DNA of 18,022 nucleotides, taken from the NCBI GenBank assembly GCA_029945985.1, contig JAQSDP010000416.1, forward strand, positions 3,624-21,645, read 5' to 3'. Below, piece after piece: positions 13,331 through 18,022 of the stretch. This DNA comes from a bacterium (lineage in GTDB: Bacteria > Acidobacteriota > Blastocatellia > Pyrinomonadales > Pyrinomonadaceae). The notes beneath the pieces were generated by a model. It was not told the DNA's origin. It was given only the letters and a program-made list of their open reading frames with translations, and searched no databases. The position numbers were made by a program, and so were the translations under genes. The stretch's first letter is position 1; each line of letters opens with the position of its first letter.

Positions 13331-15687
13331 CTTTTACCAAACGGCCTTTCAACCAGATTTACTTTCGGCTTGAGAACTGGATTCACTTTTTCGACAACCA
13401 GCTCCGATGGCAGGTCAAAACACTCGGTTTGTTCGATCCGGATCGAAGAAGTTCCGATCTGAACACAGTATTTCCCAGGATAGGCTATCCAAGCGGACCT
13501 GGATGGATCGAATGACGCGAGATCACGCCCAGTCAGCGTAAAACTGAGTATATGACTCTCCCCCGGTTTAAGCGACCTAGTTTTTGCAAATGCGCGGAGT
13601 TCTTTTACCGGCTTAGACAGAGGACCGGCAGGTGCCGAAACATAAACCTGAGCAACCTCGCGCCCGTCTACTTTTCCGACGTTCTTGACCGATAAGCTAA
13701 TTGGCATCGAATCTGAGAAAGATTTCGAGCCGAGTCTCAGATTGCTGTAGGTAAAGTTCGTGTAAGAAAGCCCGTGTCCGAAATCGTATGCGGAAGCGAC
13801 GTTCTGGGTCGAATAATATCGGTAACCGACGAAAATTCCTTCAGTATAAATCGCTTCCGACGGCTTTCCCGCGAAGGGGTTCCCCGGAAGAAGATTCGGG
13901 GCGTCCGTCTCTCTCCCGGGGAATGTGTCGGCTGAAGGTACGTCCGTATATGCCATCGGGAAGGTCGTTGCGAGCTTTCCGGACGGATTTACCCTTCCGG
14001 AGAGGGTATCTATGATGGCGTATCCACCCTCTTGGCCCGGCTGCCATGCCAGGAGGATGGCATCTACCTGGTCCCGCCAGCTACCTAGTTCAATCGGTCC
14101 GCCAACATTCAGAACGGCAATCAATTTCTTGCCCTTTGCTCGGAATGCTTTACTGATCCGGCCGATCATCGACTGCTCATTAGCCGTTAGATCGAAATCG
14201 CCGGCGACAGTGCGGTCTGCAAATTCACCCGAGTTACGTCCGACAACGATGAGTCCGATGTCCGAGTCACTCGAGATCGAATCGATGAGCGCGTCGCTAA
14301 GATCCATTTCGGCGATCGGTGGCGGCAGCATGAACCACGGTACTGCCGGGCGGGCGTCCTTGGCATTCTTGATGTGCGCGAGATAACTCGCTCGCATCGC
14401 ACTATTGATCGTAAATCCAGCGTCGACAAGTCCCTTGTCCGGGGAGATAACATAGGCCTTATTCACATTCCCGCTCCCGGTTCCGCCAGCGACCATGTCG
14501 TAACCGCCGTTGCCAAACAGTCCGACTTTTGCGCGTGCCTTCAGGGGCAGAGCGGACGTATCGTTCTTCAGGAGCACCATGCCTGATGCTGCCGCCTGCC
14601 TCGCAACCGTAGAATGGCCTTTCAGATCGGGCGCTGAGGAAAACTTGTAGTCTTTTGCGGCTAAGGTTTTCTCGATCAGCCTGAGCATGCTCGCAACGTT
14701 TCGGTCGAGTATTTTGCTATCTAAGCGGCCCGAGTTGACGGCCTCGATCAGTGCATGAGATTGATTCGGCAGCCCGGGCATGATCAGCTCGTTAGTCGCT
14801 ATCATCTGCTCGACCACATCATTTCCCGCGAGCCAATCCGTCATCACAACGCCGCCGAAACCCCATTCCTTACGAAGTACGGTGTCCAGTAGATCAGGTT
14901 CCTGCGAAGTGTATCTACCGTTCAGCAGATTGTAGGAGGACATCACCGTCCAGGGCCGCGATTCCTTAACGGCTATCTCGAAACTTCGAAGATACAGTTC
15001 CCGTAAGGCGCGCTCGCCGACGATCGAATTCGATTGGAGTCGATTGAATTCCTGATTGTTGACCGCGAAGTGTTTGATGGACGTTCCGACGCCCATCGAC
15101 TGGACGCCGCGAACGAATGCCGCGGCCATCTTACCGCTAACAAGTGGATCCTCTGAATAATATTCAAAGTTTCGCCCACCGAGCGGATTTCGATGCAGGT
15201 TCATTCCCGGGGCGAGCAGTATGTCGATGCCAAAATCTCGCGATTCCGCGCCGAATGCCGCACCGACCTTAGACACGAGATCCTCGTCCCAGCTCGACGC
15301 AAGCAGTGTCGCGACGGGGAATCCGGTAGCGTAAAAGCTTTTGCCCGGTTGATCTGGCCGTGTTGGATTGATTCGAACGCCGGCGGGGCCATCGGAAAGC
15401 GTGATCGAGGGAATTCCGAGCCTTGGAACGGCGTGAGTCCGACCGGCGGCCCCGGGAACTTTCTCGGGAATCGCCTTGTCCTCTGGGGACATCATCAATG
15501 TGCCGGGAATGCCAAGGTCCATTCCCATGCCGATCAGAAGTGCCACCTTTTCTTCGGTTGACATTACAGCAACGATCTTGTCGATACTGTCTTTGCCGAA
15601 TTTGGGTGTTGCCGATTGAGCGGCGAGATTGACGACGACCGCGAGCAGCAGGCTCAACGAAAGAATAAATCGTATCGATAGGATCAT
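13327..15687 (-). CDS. Secreted glycoside hydrolase family 3 (beta-glucosidase-like)
   Basis: A 786-residue exported enzyme. Residues 1-24 form a Sec signal peptide: basic start, hydrophobic core, then AAQS with probable cleavage after the Ala-rich stretch. The GH3 barrel domain shows SDGPAGVR (99-104 and on), the LGGRNFEYYSEDP loop, Lys205/His206 of the KHF motif and nucleophile Asp284 in VMTDW (codon 14836-14838). A second alpha/beta sandwich domain (about 370-590) and a fibronectin type III-like domain (about 650-760) complete the usual three-domain beta-glucosidase plan. No PA14 insert is seen. It should hydrolyse beta-linked glucosides or related oligosaccharides in the periplasm. A short GGGGA precedes the ATG. 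It lies 29 bp after tldE and overlaps pilD by 4 bp. Exact sugar specificity is not visible. Confidence 0.94.
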   Translation of the reverse strand: MILSIRFILSLSLLLAVVVNLAAQSATPKFGKDSIDKIVAVMSTEEKVALLIGMGMDLGIPGTLMMSPEDKAIPEKVPGAAGRTHAVPRLGIPSITLSDGPAGVRINPTRPDQPGKSFYATGFPVATLLASSWDEDLVSKVGAAFGAESRDFGIDILLAPGMNLHRNPLGGRNFEYYSEDPLVSGKMAAAFVRGVQSMGVGTSIKHFAVNNQEFNRLQSNSIVGERALRELYLRSFEIAVKESRPWTVMSSYNLLNGRYTSQEPDLLDTVLRKEWGFGGVVMTDWLAGNDVVEQMIATNELIMPGLPNQSHALIEAVNSGRLDSKILDRNVASMLRLIEKTLAAKDYKFSSAPDLKGHSTVARQAAASGMVLLKNDTSALPLKARAKVGLFGNGGYDMVAGGTGSGNVNKAYVISPDKGLVDAGFTINSAMRASYLAHIKNAKDARPAVPWFMLPPPIAEMDLSDALIDSISSDSDIGLIVVGRNSGEFADRTVAGDFDLTANEQSMIGRISKAFRAKGKKLIAVLNVGGPIELGSWRDQVDAILLAWQPGQEGGYAIIDTLSGRVNPSGKLATTFPMAYTDVPSADTFPGRETDAPNLLPGNPFAGKPSEAIYTEGIFVGYRYYSTQNVASAYDFGHGLSYTNFTYSNLRLGSKSFSDSMPISLSVKNVGKVDGREVAQVYVSAPAGPLSKPVKELRAFAKTRSLKPGESHILSFTLTGRDLASFDPSRSAWIAYPGKYCVQIGTSSIRIEQTECFDLPSELVVEKVNPVLKPKVNLVERPFGKR

Positions 15688-15716
15688 AATGTCCCCGATT
15701 TACTTCCGTCGTATCA

Positions 15717-17066
15717 TTAAACTGCTTCCGACTGAGAAGTAAAATTGAACGCCTTAAGTTTCAACGCCGGCAGCAGCGATGCGCTCGAGCCGCCGCCTTC
15801 CGATCCGCCGACGCGTTCTGACTTGGCGACCATCAACACATTGCCGGGCCCAAGCATCTGAGTCACCGATTGATTGAATCGGAAATTTCGCAGCGGATAG
15901 GCGATTTTCCCGTTCTCGATCAGCCACACGCCGTCGCGTGTCAGGCCGGTTGAGCTGGCGGTTCTTTGGTCGGTTGAACGGATGTACCAAAATCTTCCGA
16001 CCAGTATTCCGCGCTCGGTCGACTTGATCATATCTTCTATAGAATGAGTCGGCCCGCTAGTTTCGAAGATCGTGTTGACTGGTCCGGCCGTCGGTTCTTT
16101 ATCTTTCTGCTTCGCCCAGAAACGGTTATAGGTCAGATTCTCGACGACTCCATTCTTAACCATAGTGATCCGCTGAGCGGGAATTCCACCCTGAGCGGAT
16201 TGTGAGCCCGGAAGTTCTGCATTCCAAGGGTCGCTGTAGATGGTCACATTCTCATCGAACATCTTCTCGCCAAGCTTTGTCTTACCGCCGGGCAGAGAAA
16301 AAACGCTTCGACCCTCTTCAGCATTTCGGGCGTTGAAAAGAAAGCCAATATTGCCCATCAGGTCTGCAACCGCTTGGGGTTCGAGAATCACTGTGTGAAT
16401 TCCCGGATCGATCATCCTTGCTCCTTTTCCTTCGAGCGCCTTCCGGATCGCCTCATTTGCGACACGCTGAGTGTCCAGCTTGGCGACGTCGAAGTGGCTC
16501 CGAAGGAAATAGCCCGAGCTTTGACCGTCCGGCGTTCGCGCGGTAGTCGACAGACTTACATTTGTAGAGCGTTCGTATTCGAAGTTACCGTTCTTGGTCA
16601 ATGATCCGCTCACCTGAACCCGGGCCGAATGGAAGCCGGCTCCGATGACGCCTTTCTTCTCACACTCCGAAATGATCGAGCCAATAGATTTTGCGCGGGC
16701 AGACAAAGATAGGTTAGCCGTCGATTCGACAAAGCCGTTGACGGGTTTGTAATGCTGCTTGCCCAGTGTTGGCAAATATTCTCGATCAACCGGAGATGTA
16801 GCTGCTATCTTCTGTGCACGCTCGACCATATCCTTCAGGCTCGCGTCATCCAGATCGTTGGTCGATGCCGCCCCGCGCCGACCTTGGACCCACACCGTCA
16901 CATTCGCACTTCGTGAGACGCGGGTTCCGCTGGTAAGTATGTTGTTGGCGGCAAACCGCAGGTGCGAAAGCTTGTCGCTCCCGACGCTCGCCGACGCATC
17001 TTCCGCCTTAACGTATGACAGTATCCTTTCGGTAAACGCCTTCGATTCTTGTTCCGTCAGCAACAT
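15717..17066 (-). CDS. tldE: TldE/PmbA-type subunit of the TldD-TldE peptidase
   Basis: The metal-free partner of the TldD-TldE heterodimeric peptidase, which degrades unfolded peptides and in some bacteria matures modified peptides such as microcin B17. About 449 residues, typical for the family, with no HExxxH site. I start at ATG 17066 (MLLTEQESKAF). Family members usually begin at this point, and GGAGG (17079-17083) lies 12 bases upstream. The in-frame ATG at 17078 has that GGAGG with no spacing, so it is a poor start. This choice leaves 1 bp between the tldD stop and the tldE start. Recognisable segments include LRFAANNILTSGTRVS, RRGAASTNDLDDASL and the C-terminal domain with GRFWYIRSTDQRTASSTGLT. 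Both subunits in one operon indicate a working pair. Confidence 0.9.
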   Translation of the reverse strand: MLLTEQESKAFTERILSYVKAEDASASVGSDKLSHLRFAANNILTSGTRVSRSANVTVWVQGRRGAASTNDLDDASLKDMVERAQKIAATSPVDREYLPTLGKQHYKPVNGFVESTANLSLSARAKSIGSIISECEKKGVIGAGFHSARVQVSGSLTKNGNFEYERSTNVSLSTTARTPDGQSSGYFLRSHFDVAKLDTQRVANEAIRKALEGKGARMIDPGIHTVILEPQAVADLMGNIGFLFNARNAEEGRSVFSLPGGKTKLGEKMFDENVTIYSDPWNAELPGSQSAQGGIPAQRITMVKNGVVENLTYNRFWAKQKDKEPTAGPVNTIFETSGPTHSIEDMIKSTERGILVGRFWYIRSTDQRTASSTGLTRDGVWLIENGKIAYPLRNFRFNQSVTQMLGPGNVLMVAKSERVGGSEGGGSSASLLPALKLKAFNFTSQSEAV

Positions 17067-17067
17067 C

Positions 17068-18022
17068 TTAGTGATCATCCTCCATCTGTCCGGCGTTCGG
17101 AGATGAAGCCGTGTTCAATACGTTAATATTCCTAAACCTCGCAACCGGACATCCGTGCGAGACCGCGTTCGATTGGCCGGGTTCGCCCTTGCCGTCATTG
17201 AACGATCCGGGGATCTCATATGTCGACTGCCCGCCGAGTCCGTCACAAGCTCCCCAGAAATCCGTCGTGCGTGATTGATAAGCCACGTCGCGGAGCATTC
17301 CGCCGACCTTGCCGTTCTTGATCTCCCAGAATGTCTGCCCGCCAAACTGGAAGTTGTAACGCTGCTGGTCAATGGAGTAACTGCCCCGGCCGTATATAAG
17401 AATGCCGTTCTCAACACCTCCTATCAGATCGTCCTGCGAGACGTTACCTGCAGCTGGAGTCAACGAAACGTTCGGCATACGCGGGAACGGCACGCTGCCC
17501 CAACTGTCGGCATGAAGGCATCCGTACGATTTATCACGTCCCACGACCTTCGCGAGGTCGCGAGTAGTCTGCCAATCGACGAACACTCCATCCTTCACGA
17601 GATGCCACTCTTGTCCCGGAACGCCTTCGTCATCCCAACCAACCGATGCGAGCCCATATTTCTGGGTTCGATCTGCGACGAAATTGACGATCTTCGAGCC
17701 AAACTGAAGTTTGCCAGTCTTATCCGGGGTCAGGAAGCTCGTCCCCGCGTAATTCGCTTCCCACAATAAAGCACGATCAAGTTCCGTCGGATGTCCGACT
17801 GACTCGTGGATCGTAAGGAACAGGTGCGAAGGATGCAGCACCAGATCGTATTTGCCCGGCGTAACCGACGGAGCCTTCAGCTTCATCACCGCGTGCTCTG
17901 CGGCCGTTTTCGCCTCGGTTGCCCAATCGTGCTTCGACATATATTCGTAGCCGATCGCCTGGCCTTCGCGAAGGGAATTGACCGCCTGGAAATCTCCCGA
18001 AGTCCGATTCACCGCAGTCGCG
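17068..18022 (-). CDS. tldD: TldD, zinc metallopeptidase subunit, N-terminus beyond window
   Basis: The catalytic subunit of the TldD-TldE peptidase. The zinc-binding HESVGH (HExxxH, 17791-17808) is followed by PTELDRALLWEANYAGTSFL, the expected TldD layout. Further matches are the GACDGLGGQS segment and the C-terminal HGCPVARFRNINVLNTASS. The frame is open through the right edge; the visible 317 codons lack roughly the first third of a usual 460-480-residue TldD. An in-frame GTG at 18010-18012 is internal and should not be taken as the start, because the codons before it (Ala-Thr-Ala) continue the frame. It heads the visible operon tldD-tldE-GH3-pilD; the promoter is outside the window. Confidence 0.93.
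   Translation of the reverse strand, partial: ATAVNRTSGDFQAVNSLREGQAIGYEYMSKHDWATEAKTAAEHAVMKLKAPSVTPGKYDLVLHPSHLFLTIHESVGHPTELDRALLWEANYAGTSFLTPDKTGKLQFGSKIVNFVADRTQKYGLASVGWDDEGVPGQEWHLVKDGVFVDWQTTRDLAKVVGRDKSYGCLHADSWGSVPFPRMPNVSLTPAAGNVSQDDLIGGVENGILIYGRGSYSIDQQRYNFQFGGQTFWEIKNGKVGGMLRDVAYQSRTTDFWGACDGLGGQSTYEIPGSFNDGKGEPGQSNAVSHGCPVARFRNINVLNTASSPNAGQMEDDH

Noticed and set aside
13925..14386. Plus-strand open frame of 153 codons inside the GH3 gene
   Set aside because: Antisense to a complete, well-motifed GH3 enzyme; no ribosome site or recognisable domain.
17275..17769. Plus-strand open frame of 164 codons inside tldD
   Set aside because: Antisense to the TldD catalytic region, which has the conserved zinc motif.
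17068..18012. TldD starting at the GTG at 18012
   Set aside because: The frame continues upstream without a stop to the window edge, and a 314-residue TldD would lack its N-terminal domain; the gene is cut by the window, not short.
15717..18022. TldD/TldE as part of a RiPP biosynthesis cluster
   Set aside because: No precursor peptide, YcaO, radical SAM or exporter gene is adjacent in the window, so a general proteolytic role is the simpler reading.

Overview
This window looks like chromosomal core sequence, not accessory DNA. The GC content is moderate, the genes are tightly packed with many stop/start overlaps, and there is no phage, transposase, CRISPR or tRNA. The gene set (UMF1-type MFS permease, DUF6526 protein, zinc-ribbon AIM24 protein, class A RNase P RNA, paired TldD/TldE proteins, secreted GH3 enzyme, prepilin peptidase) suggests an Acidobacteriota bacterium, perhaps of the Blastocatellia/Pyrinomonadaceae group. 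That placement is inference from family recall; no phylogenetic marker search was possible.

Left part (1-5513): a thiolase (minus strand, cut by the left edge) diverges from an MsbA-like ABC exporter half-transporter followed by a small two-helix DUF6526 membrane protein. These converge on two minus-strand genes: a MurU/GlmU-like sugar-1-phosphate nucleotidyltransferase with a C-terminal hexapeptide-repeat tail, and an AmgK-like sugar kinase. The pair resembles the AmgK-MurU cell-wall sugar recycling pair. The nucleotidyltransferase, however, carries Lys and Glu where the family normally has metal-binding Asp residues. The 239-bp gap between the two genes holds a REP/BIME-like inverted repeat and one copy of a second small repeat. 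The other copy of that second repeat lies between the thiolase and the exporter.

Middle (5514-11380): a 391-bp gap, a UMF1-family permease, then a promoter (TTGAGA-16-TATAAT) driving a LOG-family protein, a zinc-ribbon/AIM24 protein and a PEP-protein phosphotransferase (Enzyme I). rnpB follows with its own extended -10 promoter, then a small ribbon-helix-helix protein.

Right part (11437-18022): a membrane-anchored TPR protein and a membrane-anchored treble-clef (PP0621-like) protein overlap by 4 bp. They converge on a minus-strand operon in the order tldD (cut by the right edge), tldE, secreted GH3 beta-glucosidase-like enzyme, prepilin peptidase. All junctions in that operon are short or overlapping. 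No clearly new defence or mobile system was seen. The best second-look items are the altered metal site in the nucleotidyltransferase, the two repeat families, and the atypical Enzyme I operon without visible HPr.
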